Assembly (NCBI GenBank): GCA_032718475.1 | Contig: JAUCBJ010006667.1 | Coordinates: forward strand, 1 to 64,000 | Length of the DNA: 64,000 bases | Origin: Nemertoderma westbladi | Taxonomy: Eukaryota > Xenacoelomorpha > Nemertodermatida > Nemertodermatidae | Reading direction: 5' to 3' | In this document: piece by piece, positions 9,511 through 21,531 of the stretch | Layout: the number at the start of each line of letters is the position of its first letter | Numbering within the stretch: position 1 is the stretch's first letter | The notes under the pieces: generated by a model | What the model was told of the DNA's origin: nothing | Database searches by the model: none | The model's input: only the letters and a program-made list of their open reading frames with translations | Position numbers and translations under genes: made by a program

Positions 9511-11623
9511 GCAGGCCAGGCGGTGTGGTTTACTAACAACAAACCCCAAGCTAGAACCGCAGGCCAGGGGGTGTGGTTTACTAACAACAAACCCCAAGCT
9601 AGAACCGCAGGCCAGGGGGTGTGGTTTACTAACAACAAACCCCAAGCTAGAACCGCAGGCCAGGCGGTGTGGTTTACTAACAACAAACCCCAAGCTAGAA
9701 CCGCAGGCCAGGGGGTGTGGTTTACTAACAACAAACCCCAAGCTAGAACCGCAGGCCAGGCGGTGTGGTTTACTAACAATAAACCCCAAGCTAGAACCGC
9801 AGGCCAGGCGGTGTGGTTTACTAACAATAAACCCCAAGCTAGAACCGCAGGCCAGACGGTGTGGTTTACTAACAACAAACCCCAAGCTAGAACCGCAGAC
9901 CAGGCGGTGTGGTTTACTAACAACAAACCCCAAGCTAGAACCGCAGGCCAGGCGGTGTGGTTTACTAACAACAAACCCCAAGCTAGAACCGCAGGCCAGG
10001 CGGTGTGGTTTACTAACAATATACCCCAAGTTAGAACCGCAGGCCAGGCGGTGTGGTTTACTAACAACAAACCCCAAGCTAGAACCGCAGGCCAGGCGGT
10101 GTGGTTTACTAACAACAAACCCCAAGCTAGAACCGCAGGCCAGGCGGTGTGGTTTACTAACAACAAACCCCAAGCTAGAACCGCAGGCCAGGCGGTGTGG
10201 TTTACTAACAACAAACCCCAAGCTAGAACCGCAGGCCAGGGGGTGTGGTTTACTAACAACAAACCCCAAGCTAGAACCGCAGGCCAGGCGGTGTGGTTTA
10301 CAAACAACAAACCCCAAGCTAGAACCGCAGGCCAGGCGGTGTGGTTTACTAACAACAAACCCCAAGCTAGAACCGCAGGCCAGGCGGTGTGGTTTACTAA
10401 CAACAAACCCCAAGCTAGAACCGCAGGCCAGGCGGTGTGGTTTACTAACAACAAACCCCAAGCTAGAACCGCAGGCCAGGCGGTGTGGTTTACTAACAAC
10501 AAACCCCAAGCTAGAACCGCAGGCCAGACGGTGTGGTTTACTAACAACAAACCCCAAGCTAGAACCGCAGGCCAGGCGGTGTGGTTTACTAACAACAAAC
10601 CCCAAGCTAGAACCGCAGACCAGGCGGTGTGGTTTACTAACAACAAACCCCAAGCTAGAACCGCAGGCCAGGCGGTGTGGTTTACTAACAACAAACCCCA
10701 AGCTAAAACCGCAGGCCAGGCGGTGTGGTTTACTAACAATAAACCCCAAGTTAGAACCGCAGGCCAGGCGGTGTGGTTTACTAACAACAAACCCCAAGCT
10801 AGAACCGCAGGCCAGGCGGTGTGGTTTACTAACAACAAACCCCAAGCTAGAACCGCAGGCCAGGCGGTGTGGTTTACTAACAACAAACCCCAAGCTAGAA
10901 CCGCAGGCCAGGCGGTGTGGTTTACTAACAACAAACCCCAAGCTAGAACCGCAGGCCAGGGGGTGTGGTTTACTAACAACAAACCCCAAGCTAGAACCGC
11001 AGACCAGGCGGTGTGGTTTACTAACAACAAACCCCAAGCTAGAACCGCAGGCCAGGCGGTGTGGTTTACTAACAACAAACCCCAAGCTAGAACCGCAGAC
11101 CAGGCGGTGTGGTTTACTAACAACAAACCCCAAGCTAGAACCGCAGGCCAGGCGGTGTGGTTTACTAACAACAAACCCCAAGCTAGAACCGCAGGCCAGG
11201 GGGTGTGGTTTACTAACAACAAACCCCAAGCTAGAACCGCAGGCCAGGCGGTGTGGTTTACTAACAACAAACCCCAAGCTAGAACCGCAGACCAGGCGGT
11301 GTGGTTTACTAACAACAAACCCCAAGCTAGAACCGCAGGCCAGGCGGTGTGGTTTACTAACAACAAACCCCAAGCTAGAACCGCAGGCCAGGCGGTGTGG
11401 TTTACTAACAACAAACCCCAAGCTAGAACCGCAGACCAGGCGGTGTGGTTTACTAACAACAAACCCCAAGCTAAAACCGCAGGCCAGGCGGTGTGGTTTA
11501 CTAACAACAAACCCCAAGCTAGAACCGCAGGTCAGGCGGTGTGGTTTACTAACAATAAACCCCAAGCTAGAACCGCAGGCCAGGCGGTGTGGTTTACTAA
11601 CAATAAACCCCAATCTAGATATA
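9511..11623 (+). repeat. 48-bp minisatellite, about 44 copies
   Basis: Units are GTGTGGTTTACTAACAACAA then ACCCCAAGCTAGAACCGCAG then GCCAGGCG. Variation is confined to a few positions (GGGGG/GGCGG/GACGG, CAGGCC/CAGACC, AACAAT, AAGTTAG). The period is a multiple of three and stop-free in several frames, giving apparent open frames of roughly 670-725 codons on both strands. Their translations are pure 16-residue repeats such as VWFTNNKPQARTAGQA with no known domain, so I do not call genes. Confidence 0.95.
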
Positions 11624-12251
11624 GTTAATGCCAAACGCGTACTTTTATAATTAGTAATATGGTAGTGTAATTAATAAATTTATAGAGATGCCACTTTATT
11701 CATTTAAATTCTTACTTCTATTTTGTGCAATAATTATTGAGTGATTTTTTATTAACAATTGAATTATATTATTAATAATTACCCACCTACAACATTCTAA
11801 TTGATTTCTATCATGTTGACAGACATCGATAGTATAGTATAACTTATTTGAGTCTCATTCAGGGGCGGCGCAAAACATGTGGGGAGGTAAATCAATTTGC
11901 ACCGACTGGAAATTGAATTTGCACCGACTTAATTGAAACGGTTCAAATGTGCATGTATTAGTAATAATTTATATTAATTAATAAAAAATAATTATTAATT
12001 GGCAAATCCCTCGAGAATAGTGAAAAATAAGTTCTATTTATATTCCCATGTAATACGTAATTTTATTCTTAAATTTGTACTTTTTTTACTCAATTATTTA
12101 ATAAAAGATAGAAAATGGTGTTACTAAATACAATAAATTGAACTGCAGTATTTTACTATATTGCTTCCATAGTTACTGCAATTCTAATTATTGTACTCTT
12201 CAATTCTCGATGCTGCCTTACTCAATGTTAAATAATTTAGTGTTCTCGAAT

Positions 12252-12590
12252 ATTTATTACGTAACTAGAGAGCCGCATAACTACATATAAACCAATATTG
12301 GATATTGAGTTCCGTTGTGTAGTACCGCTTGCAGACACTAAGATTACAACAACTTTTAGTTTGTGAATGGATTTTGCTCAATTTACTTGCAAACCTTTTC
12401 TACGTCGATGCTCTCTCACCACATGTAATAAAATTTATATGAAATTCCAATAAGAATATTTTAATTTACTTTTTTCGCCGGGAAAAAAAGTAAAATCAAT
12501 GCAATCTTTTTTTTTACTTTTTTCCATAGGGAAAAAGTGAAACTTTTTCTCCCGATTTTGGGATATATTCGAGCGAAAAAGTAACAATTT
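12252..12590 (+). repeat. Dispersed repeat family R1, copy 2
   Basis: The first 220 bp are nearly identical to copy 1 at 3395-3615: TTTATTACGTAACTAGAGAG, a long shared core, and the CGCCGGGAAAAA block. This is a second, separate insertion 8.9 kb away. The high identity implies recent mobility or gene conversion. Confidence 0.75.
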
Positions 12591-13639
12591 AATTAATAAC
12601 AATTTAATTTAATTAATTTAATATTTTTATGCGGTGGTGGCAATTTTAATAGTATTGTAAATTTTTATTAAATTGTTACAACTAAGTATTAATATTTAAA
12701 ACGAAGTACTGTAATAGGCTACACACGCTAGAGTGCTTTATAAAAGTTTACACAACAGTTGCAATCGAACAAATATTATCGTTTTAATTATTTAAATTGA
12801 ATTCTACGTTTTTTTTAAAGAAATCCAGTTCTTAATTACTGTACTCAATTCGGTGGTTTCAACAATATCCTTTTCGCGTGCTATCATTAACACTGACTCT
12901 AAAGTCTTTAATACCTAACAGTCTTTCCATCATGATATTTTTTATTGTGTTATATCCTGTGATCATTGTTAAATATAGCTCCACACCTATCTGCTTTGTA
13001 TTTTACTTTGCAGCGTTGACCCCGATGAGATATCGCACTGCTGCCCGTGGGTTTTCCCCGTCTCTTAATTTAGTTAGCAAATTGACAGTTTTGAATTCAG
13101 TAAGTAATCAGTAGTACCCGTATAATAAAATAATATGATATTGAAATTAAAGCAAATATAATACAGAAAGGCCTATTCAAAGCAGTAGTGGCGGATATAG
13201 AGGGTATGTCACCATGTCATGACATACCCCTTAGAAAGCACTGTAAATATATTTTGCTACTCACGATATCTTTATTCAGCATCACTACATTTCAGCTCTT
13301 CTTATAACAGAATAACCCTAATCCTAAAACTTTCCGCTCGCTACGCGTTTTCTTTCTTCAATTGGGTTACTTATTGACGTTATTGTCTGATTACCAATCA
13401 CGTAGCGTTTTTTTCGCATTATCAATATATTTCCCAACAGACCAATTTTGTAATTTTGATTTGCATTTTTGTTGCAAATTTAGATAATTTTGATGTTGGA
13501 TGCGAATTATAAGCTGCGGTAGCGCGATCGCGATGTCCGGCGCGATTTTATAATCGCAATTAATTTTGTACCGGTATCACTTAAATTAATCATTCATAAC
13601 TATTTTTTATTGGCATTTGGATTCGAAGTACCGGTACAT

Positions 13640-13905
13640 ATTTTGTTGGTTATAAACCTCTGTAACATGCTCTTTTCCCTCAATTGGTAACACCAATGTT
13701 TATTGTTTTGGTTATAAAAGCCCACCTCTGTAACCTGCTCCTTTCCCCCAATTGGTAACACATAACATTGTTTATTGTTTTGGTTATAAAAGCCTACCTC
13801 TGTAACCAGCTCGTTTCCCTCAATTGGTAACAACATTGTTTATTGTTTTGGTTAGAAAAACCCACCCTGTAACCTGCTCCTCTCTTTCAATTGGTAACTT
13901 CTATA
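13640..13905 (+). repeat. Dispersed 64-bp repeat R2, local array of four
   Basis: Imperfect units contain GTTTATTGTTTTGGTTATAA, then CCACCTCTGTAACCTGCTCC, then TTTCCCTCAATTGGTAACA. Single copies of the same unit appear elsewhere: reversed near 15918-15985, and forward near 19037-19080 and 20667-20730. It is therefore both a dispersed repeat and a small tandem array. Confidence 0.8.
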
Positions 13906-13997
13906 TAATTATAGACTATATATCGTAACTATATAAATATAGTTACAAATTTATTTAATTTGGTGGAAAATGAACTAATTTTTGTTATAAAAGTATT

Positions 13998-14127
13998 TAA
14001 ATTTAGTGAAAATGATTAAATTTAGTGAAAATGATTAAATTTAGTGAAAATGATTAAATTTAGTGAAAATGATTAAATTTAGTGAAAATGATTAAATTTA
14101 GTGAAAATGATTAAATTTAGTGAAATA
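13998..14127 (+). repeat. 19-bp tandem repeat, about seven copies
   Basis: Nearly perfect tandem copies of TAAATTTAGTGAAAATGAT. Confidence 0.95.
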
Positions 14128-14173
14128 AAAAAGTTCCATTTATTATTTGTACGGCGATCATCCGATAAGGTCT

Positions 14174-14225
14174 GGGGGGGGGGGGGGGGGGGGGGTGTCC
14201 CACACCACCCCCCCCCCCCCCCCCC
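14174..14225. repeat. Facing poly(G) and poly(C) runs
   Basis: A run of 22 G (14174-14195) is separated by TGTCCCACACCA from 18 C (14208-14225), forming a potential G:C foldback. Downstream GAAACCGCCCCTG is reminiscent of GGGGCGG-type ends of hAT-like elements. Homopolymer lengths may be inexact. Confidence 0.85.
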
Positions 14226-15844
14226 ATGAAACCGCCCCTGTTCTCATTCATCCGTGAAAATAATAATTATAATGTAATATAAATGGAAATAATACATTCT
14301 GGAATAAGGTAATTCAAGTTGTTCTCATGTTATTGATTACTTTGCAGCGTTCCGTCCTATAGGCCACAAAGCGTTACGAGTAATTCACCAGAACGCCAGT
14401 TGACATAATGTAACAAAATATATGATGAAATAGAATCCTGAGGCTATATTGATTCAAAAAGCTGATAGTATTGCGAAAAGATAATGTATAAAAAAGCAAG
14501 TTTCTGCAGAAAGGATATCATCAGTTTATTTTATTATAGTGGGTACCAGTCCCTATGCTTTCGACAAATTGGCAACTACCCCTCGAAGGCTCGAATAATC
14601 AGCCAGAAGAGTAGATCTACCACAGTTGAAATTGTGGTGGACCAATAAGGTGCGATCAAGACCTGCCTAAAAATAGGCATATGGCCAGGAGAACAGGTGG
14701 TATGCGTACAGGAGGGCAGTGATTATGAATGAACGAAGCAACAAAACCAGCTTACAAAAGCCATCCAACAGAATTTTTCAGTGGAATCATACAGAAGTAG
14801 AGTAATGAAATCGGGTAGAAAAACACAAGATGTTTACAAAATGGCTCAAGCAAAGTTTTCAGGAAAATACAATTGAATTAAATAAAACCCGGTACTCAAC
14901 GGACAGCCTCAACCTAAGTATTATAACTAGAAAGCCAGCAAACTGGCTTGAAACGAACCTGGCCCCTCAAACCAGTACCCTGAGTGAGCGAAAGTGAAAA
15001 CACGAAAATTGCCATGAACTCAACGATATAAACACCAGCTGCTGGTACTCATGAGGTCCTAGTAAGCTACTACTATTGATTGAATGGATAGGCCCAAACT
15101 GCACAGAAGTATATTACACTGGAACTGTTGGGTTAACAATCTGACCACTCATCATTCACGCTGTTATAGGTCTACACAGGACTAAACTTAGATATATTTA
15201 CATTTGGGCGCAATTTTTTTAAAATCACTGTACTTCATTTTATGAGATGATTATATTGTTTCACGTCATTTCTGTAGTTTGAATATTTTATTAATTATTG
15301 TAGCCTTATTATTTGTGGTACAACTAATGCTGCAGTTTAAATTAATAAATTTAATTTGTGAATGTAGCGGGTACACTACTGTGTGGTGCTTGTGTCGAGG
15401 TGTTTTTGTTTCGAATATTATTTATTCCAGTACAGTGTTACACTGGAAAGGGAAAGCGCAATAAAGGAATCACCAAGTATCACTAGGAAAAGTGGGTTTA
15501 ATTGTCAAGTGTATGATAAGCGACTACAATGCGTGTGAACTTGAGAAGCTGGCACAAAAAACGGAAAAAAATTGGTGATCACCATGGCCATCATCAAAGT
15601 AAGTTAATTATTTATCCGTATAATTAGTTTAATTAAATTTAATAATTAATTTGTAACTTACTTCATGTTTCCTTTAGGAATACGAAATGCACTAAAAGGA
15701 AAATTGAGTTACTGAGCTGATTGAGTACAAATCTTATACTGAATGTAATCTACAGTAAGTATATTAAACACGCATTATTTGCGCTTTGAATTGTTTAATG
15801 GAGACAGACTACAGACGGAATTATATAAATATGAAATCAAGAGA

Positions 15845-16048
15845 GGGGGGGGGGGGGGGACTGGACGCAAATCCCATCTTGGCGAATTAATATCCCGCCT
15901 CAATGTTAAATTCTCAATTTAGGGAAAGGAGCAGGTTACAGTGATGCGTTATTTTAACCAGAACAATAAACTAAACACAATAGAGCAGGTTAGTTTTATT
16001 TTTGAGAGTAATCAGCTGTTATTTGCGTCCAATCCCCCCCCCCCCCCC
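15845..16048. mobile_element. MITE-like foldback with homopolymer ends
   Basis: The left end is a G run followed by ACTGGACGCAAAT. The right end is ATTTGCGTCCAAT followed by a C run of 15. The two form an inverted repeat of about 28 bp around a 150-bp centre that contains a reversed R2 unit. No clear target duplication is visible at the homopolymer ends. Further long C runs at about 16277-16290 and 16517-16538 lie just downstream. Confidence 0.6.
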
Positions 16049-18448
16049 AATCAGGAAATCAAATAAGACTCTGTATCCACGATGTATTGTATTAATTCCA
16101 TTTATTATGCAACACAGAAGATGACAGAAAGAAGACAGGGGGTGAACAAATACCATCTCGTCGAATTAACAATGATTATTTATACATTTGACGAGGGGCC
16201 GTCCAAGTACAGTATGATATCTGCACTTTTCCCCAAAATGTTGACCTAAATCAGATGTCATCAGATAGGCGTTGACCCCCCCCCCCCCCTCCCCTAAATC
16301 AGATTTAAAAAAATTTTCGCGTCCTAATCACTGAAACATGGTGACTGGTAACTGAAACAGAAGGTCGTGCTACGGGCCTTCTGGGGCTTCGAACAATTAA
16401 AATAGGCAAGCTATTTACTCTTCTGCTATATCTCTTCTAGCACCTATAAATGAACATGCTGACGTCAGATTTTGGCTGACCCCCTCCCCTCCCCTCATCA
16501 GCACGTCATCAGATTCCCCCCCCCCCCCCCCCCCCCCTAAAGTGCTGAAGTCATACTTGGACGGCCACTTATGTTTATTAATATTATCATTTCTATGTAG
16601 TTAATACAGTATGTATGTTACATACGGCTTCCCGTTATTGGAATTTTAACAAATATTGTCAATCACTGAGACCTAGTATTCTGAATATTAATTATTTTGT
16701 GTATGTTCGTATTATAACGGTTCGCCATACATTATTATTGAAATAAACGTTAAGAATAAAGTATTCATTGAAACTAAATCATTATACATATTCAATTAAT
16801 CACAATAACTGCTAATCTGGTTATCGACAATCAATGAGCTGCAGAGACATTATTAGTGTAACTCATTGGGGTTATTGTAAAGTAGAAGAAGGTTGAAATG
16901 ATTCGCCAAAGGTTCGCCAAACGTTCTGTCTCAGAATAAAAGCCAGACGTTTCTGAGAGGTAGATAGATTGTGTGCCAGACGTTCGCGAGAGGTACAGGG
17001 GAGAATGAATTGTGTGCCTGGCATTCGGTAATCAGCATTCTTCTAACATTCGCCACTATGTTTCATTTCCGAATGCTGGTAGCATGCTGAAGATGTTCGG
17101 ATCCCGAATGCGCCACACATTCGCCGTGTTTACTAAATGAATTATAAAAAATTTAATTATAGAGAAATAGGTCAGTGCTATAGTATTTGACTATTATCAT
17201 CAGTCAACAATACGCAATAAATAGTATGATAACAAAACTGTTACCGCTACAAGGATATAATCCTAATTAAATATTAAAATGTAATCACGTTTTAACTTAG
17301 GGTTTATCTTAATGCAATTGCAATGTATGCTGTATGCATGTTATATTATGATAAAACACCGCAGTCCGCAAGTCACTTCACTTGGTGAAATTTAAATGTT
17401 GAATTTCGCTCCTTTTCTGCTAATAGTAAAAAACCGCAAGTCAAAAGACACATATTTCGATAAAACCGTATGTGCGTTTTCTTATTATCTATGCAATGAC
17501 AAAACACCGCAAGTCTTGTTGACTAACGGTTTTTCTGCTTAAATTTAAGTAGTTGCAATGCAGTCTGTAATACTATACATATGTTGTGACTTACGGCCTT
17601 TCTACATTGCATATCTCGAGAACTAGAGTAGATACGGTGTTCTCGATTATACAGTACCATTAGATTAGAGCGCATTTTTTAGACCAAGAAAACGTAAAAA
17701 AGTGAATTTTGGAAAAATGCGACTTACGGTCTTTTTACATTGCACAGCAGAGTTAAAGTAGGATGCATTCGTAGTTCGTACCCCAGTACAGTAGGAATAA
17801 TAGGATACGTTACCAGCCACACTGCCAAAACAAACAGTACTGGGACTAACTTTGTAACTTCCGTGCAGTTTATAACTTTTGTTCAAATTCTGTTAACTAT
17901 TAATTACCGGTACTGTATTAATGAAATTGAAATTGTTTTGTTTAATGACATATTCGTTAAAGGTACCGGTAATATAGTTAGTTAAACACATTAAAATTTT
18001 CTTTTAAAATCTCACTCGCCATGCTAGATAAAAAGCACCACAGAGATGTGAGATGTGCTGTGTAAATAATACTTAAATAAAATTACAGTATTACCCTGTT
18101 CTGTTACATGTCTGTGTACACTGGTGCTTAGATCGGGGTGCATGTAAAGAGCGGACTGCGGACTGCGGACTACGGACTGCGGATTGTCAATTAAAAGCCC
18201 AAATATGCGCGGTCAATTTGAATTATAGCATTATAATGTAAGAATCCGCTCTTTGTTGTCTGGACAAACGGCGGACTGAAGCCAGAAAATTTTAACCTGA
18301 TTGGCTCAATCATTTACATAGAGGCCCAAAGGGAACTTTCTTGAATCCTCTTATTGGCTTAAATGTTTTCATTGTGACACAGAGATGGAAACCTATTATG
18401 TAGGCAGTAGGAAGAACTCTTGAACTTTCAATAAAATCTCTCAGGTTA

Positions 18449-18581
18449 AGGCCGGTTCACTTTTAAGCATGATTCATTCGTAACTCTACTTTGGATGCAG
18501 ACTTTGGGACTACAACTGTAGTATGTACTTCTGCTGCCGAAGCAGAGTTATGCTTATTGCTTAAAGGTGTGAACCGCGACC
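18449..18581. mobile_element. Small nested MITE (Harbinger-like)
   Basis: This is a 133-bp segment with imperfect inverted ends: GGCCGGTTCAC...TTTAAGCAT on the left and TGCTTAAAGGTGTGAACCGC on the right. TTA lies on both sides (18446-18448, 18582-18584), matching the three-base duplication of PIF/Harbinger elements. It lies within the larger 18136-19880 element. Confidence 0.5.
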
Positions 18582-18835
18582 TTATAAGATATTCCTTGTT
18601 TGCTTGTTACTTAAATTAAAAGTTTTTACGTTGGGGTCGTCAAAAAAAAGGTGGGGGAGGTTGGCTCGTACTGCCACTATTATGTCTCTGTTAGTTGAAA
18701 CAAAATTGGAACATAATTGAAACATATTAGTCGTACATACTAGTAGTGAAACATTATTTTTCCAAGATTGACCGACTTATTAGCGTTCAAACATTTCCGA
18801 CGATGACAACGACAGACGGGTCCACCACTTATACC

Positions 18836-18892
18836 CATATGCTAAGGCTCACCTGGACTTACGTTGCTCGCCCCACAGTTAATCGCCCATGT
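18836..18892 (-). repeat. SINE-like tail segment
   Basis: The reverse strand reads GTGGGGCGAGCAACG, then CCTTAGCATATGGG. It shares block order with 775-840 (minus) and 26884-26935 (plus). It lies inside the 18136-19880 element. Confidence 0.4.
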
Positions 18893-19884
18893 CGCATGTG
18901 AAGCATACCAGGATTTCACTTTTCGGGCGACTTTTTATTGGAATTTTATATATGAAGATTTTTTATTTTTTTTAATTTATCTTTATTAAGTGTTTTATAT
19001 CGCTAATTTCTGTCTTATAACCTGTACATATACTAATTTGTTTATTGTTTTGGTTAGATTCAGCCCTTCTGTAACCTGTATTTTTGGTGAAAACCTGGTA
19101 TTCTTCACATGGGGGTAACTGCAAAGTGAAATATAACGGCAGAAAGTCTGGTATACTTCACATGGGCCCAGTTAATCGTATGTCAGATATGTAGGATATC
19201 ATAGCCCACACTAAAAAAGCATTTAAAAAAGGACTAGCCGATCAGGTGTTCGTGGTTTTCATTTTAAGGCTGTCATAAAAATTTGGACAGAATTAAATGC
19301 CAGTAGTTAGATGCGTCCTATTGGATGCTATTTATAGATCCACACCCCTTTTCTTTGCCCCTCTCCCCCCTTTTCTTACGCTCTCTTACCCCCAGCACAG
19401 AGAAGATCTTCCCCCAGCTCCTGCGCTTAGGATGTCCGAATATTCGCTCTTTTATATTTGCGAACAGACAACTGTGACATAAACTCTAAAGGCAGGAAGT
19501 ATATAAAAATATTTATTGAAATAAATAATCTGAAAATCCGTAGAATGTTGATTATATACTGTAGCAGTGTAGTAGGCCCTTAATCAACAGCCCACGTAAT
19601 TACTGTATAGGATAATTATTTCCTGTATTACAGTGTTGCACAATGGTAAAGATTTAAAAGCCAAATGGGATGATTCATTCTTTAAGTTCCCTTTCAGCTT
19701 CAGCCTATGTAAATGATTGAGCCAATCAGGTTACAATTTACCGGCTTCAGTCCGCCATTTGTCCAGACAACAAAGAGCGGATTCTTAGTTTGGAAGTCGA
19801 TAATTCAAATTGACCGCGCGGATTTTGGCAATTCCCAGTCCGTAGTCCGCCAGTCCGCAGTCCGCTCTTTACATGCACCCCTTA

Positions 19885-21382
19885 GATCGTGGCTTTTCCA
19901 GTTAACATTATTCCATTTTGTATAAAACAAGTAATGCGGTTGGTGAAAGCTTCTATTAAGCAGCCACCAATCACGTTAATCCTGTTTAACACAGAGTCAA
20001 TGAGAATGGAATATTGCTAACATGAAAAAGTTCAGGTTACCATTATTCCATATCTCAGTATCTGTATTCACTATTATCACCCTCCCCTTGCAGCCTTGCA
20101 GCCTTGTCTGTTTCATTATACAAGTTATATCGAAAGGAAAGCAGTCAGTCGTCAGTGCAGAACAGTACAGCAGTAGGTACAGCAAATCAAATTATTAAGA
20201 ATTGAAGCAACAGTAATTATAGCCAAAACCAATACAGGTACATACTGACATGATACTGTAATAGCAGGTTTTGTTAATTCAATACTTTAAGCCTTAAAGT
20301 GGCCTTAATCTTTCTCATGGTAGTTACATGGGGAGCAGTAATGAGACGATTAAAAAAGTGGTGGAATGTAATTTATGCGAGAAGAAGTACATAACAACCT
20401 CTACATTATCAAGACACAAACAAAAAATTGATAAAAGGAGAACCGACAGACAGCGAGACTAAACCATTTCCACGCTGTCCAGCCTGTCAGCACTGTTCTT
20501 TTTGCTACTCGCGTGTCGGGAATGCTACAGACAGACCTTGCTGCATGTAAACCAAATGAATGGATAGGATGTAGCGTTTGCAAGGGTGTAAAACACAACG
20601 CCAACAACCGGAAACCACTGCCGACAACAGCAAATATGAAAATGTAACCTGAGTTCGTAACTCTCGTTTATTGTTTTGGTTAGACTAACCTTCCACTGTA
20701 ACCTGTTCCTTTCCCTCAATTATTAAATAACATTAATTAGCTTTAATAATGGTTGTCGGCGTTGGTTGTCGGCGTTACGGGGTAGCATCTCACCCCGTTT
20801 GTACGAAGTGGTTGGTATCATAAAAGTTGTGTGAATAAAACGCAACACGAGTTTCGGGGTGATGAACTGATATGTGAGACCTGTATTTTGCCCACATTGC
20901 AGCATTGAATATTACTACGTGGCAAGTACTTAAATGAGATGAGATATTGTATAAGTACAGTATGTTTATTACTAAACCAGACTTAACTATAAATATTTCA
21001 TTTACAGTTTACATCATTGTAATTAAACTAATCCACTTATACTACTGTACATACGGTATTTTTTATTTTTCTTGCATATATTATGCCTGGTATTGTACCA
21101 TATAATAAATATTATATGGCTTACTCGATTTCTAACTGACTACAGACTATGGACTAACACTACTGCACTAGCAGCTTAATTACTGTAATGTCAATGTGTA
21201 ATCACTTTGGAATAATGGTAACCTGAACTTTTTGAAGTTAGCAATATTCCATTCTCATTGACTCTGTGTTAAACAGGATTAACGTGATTGGTTGCTGCTT
21301 AGTAGCAGCCCCTAGCAGGTTTCTCCAACCACATCACTTGTTTTATACAAAATGAATAATGTTAACTGTAAAAGCCACGATC
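19885..21382. mobile_element. Inverted-repeat element with 165-175-bp arms
   Basis: The left arm (19885-20051) and right arm (21208-21382) are inverted copies. The left starts GATCGTGGCTTTTCCAGTTA and the right ends with TAACTGTAAAAGCCACGATC. The arms share long matching stretches with small indels, around a centre of about 1.16 kb. The centre contains a short frame with a zinc-finger-like motif (20328-20462) and one R2 unit. No convincing target duplication was found because the left outer end is occupied by the 18136-19880 insertion. Confidence 0.65.
20328..20462 (+). pseudogene. Short frame with partial C2H2/BED-like finger
   Basis: This is a 44-codon frame inside the inverted-repeat element at 19885-21382. 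It contains ECNLCEKKYITTSTLSRH, which has the C-x2-C-x12-H spacing of a C2H2 or BED finger but lacks the final His/Cys. BED fingers are common at the N-terminus of hAT transposases, so this may be the last trace of a transposase. It is too short to be sure, and no catalytic domain follows. Confidence 0.25.
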
Positions 21383-21531
21383 GCACGATCTACTGATCTA
21401 AGCCAGTAAGCACCCATGTTAGGGTACCACCACCGGTACGGTGTACGGCGGTACCCCAGTACAGCAGTACCTGTTATTGTAACAGTTTTAGGCCTAACAC
21501 AGTAAGAACTAGACTAAGGTAATAATATAAA

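Larger units (their letters stand above)
11640..18135. other. Gene-poor repeat-rich region
   Basis: I found no credible coding region in this 6.5 kb. It contains a copy of repeat family R1 (12252), a 64-bp dispersed repeat that forms a local array (13640-13905), a 19-bp tandem array, several G/C homopolymers and a 204-bp foldback (15845-16048). Short open frames here (for example near 12878, 15279 and 17740) have no recognisable similarity and look random. Confidence 0.5.
18136..19880. mobile_element. TIR element with 9-bp target duplication (MULE-like)
   Basis: Inverted arms of over 200 bp (18136-18355 and 19660-19880) start with GGGTGCATGTAAAGAGCGGA and include ACTGCGGACT-type subrepeats and TTTGTTGTCTGGACAAA. 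The element is flanked on both sides by CTTAGATCG (18127-18135 and 19881-19889), a perfect 9-bp direct repeat typical of Mutator-like insertions. The interior has no transposase frame, so the element is non-autonomous. It contains a smaller inverted-repeat insert (18449-18581), a SINE-like tail (18836-18892) and an R2 unit. It is inserted at the outer edge of another inverted-repeat element (19885-21382). Confidence 0.8.

Noticed and set aside
6388-11623. CRISPR array interpretation of the tandem repeats
   Set aside because: Units are contiguous without unique spacers, and the genome is eukaryotic.
9460-11634. Open frames of 670-724 codons in the 48-bp minisatellite as repeat proteins
   Set aside because: Three overlapping frames on both strands are equally open, as expected from the period. 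Nothing favours one as coding.
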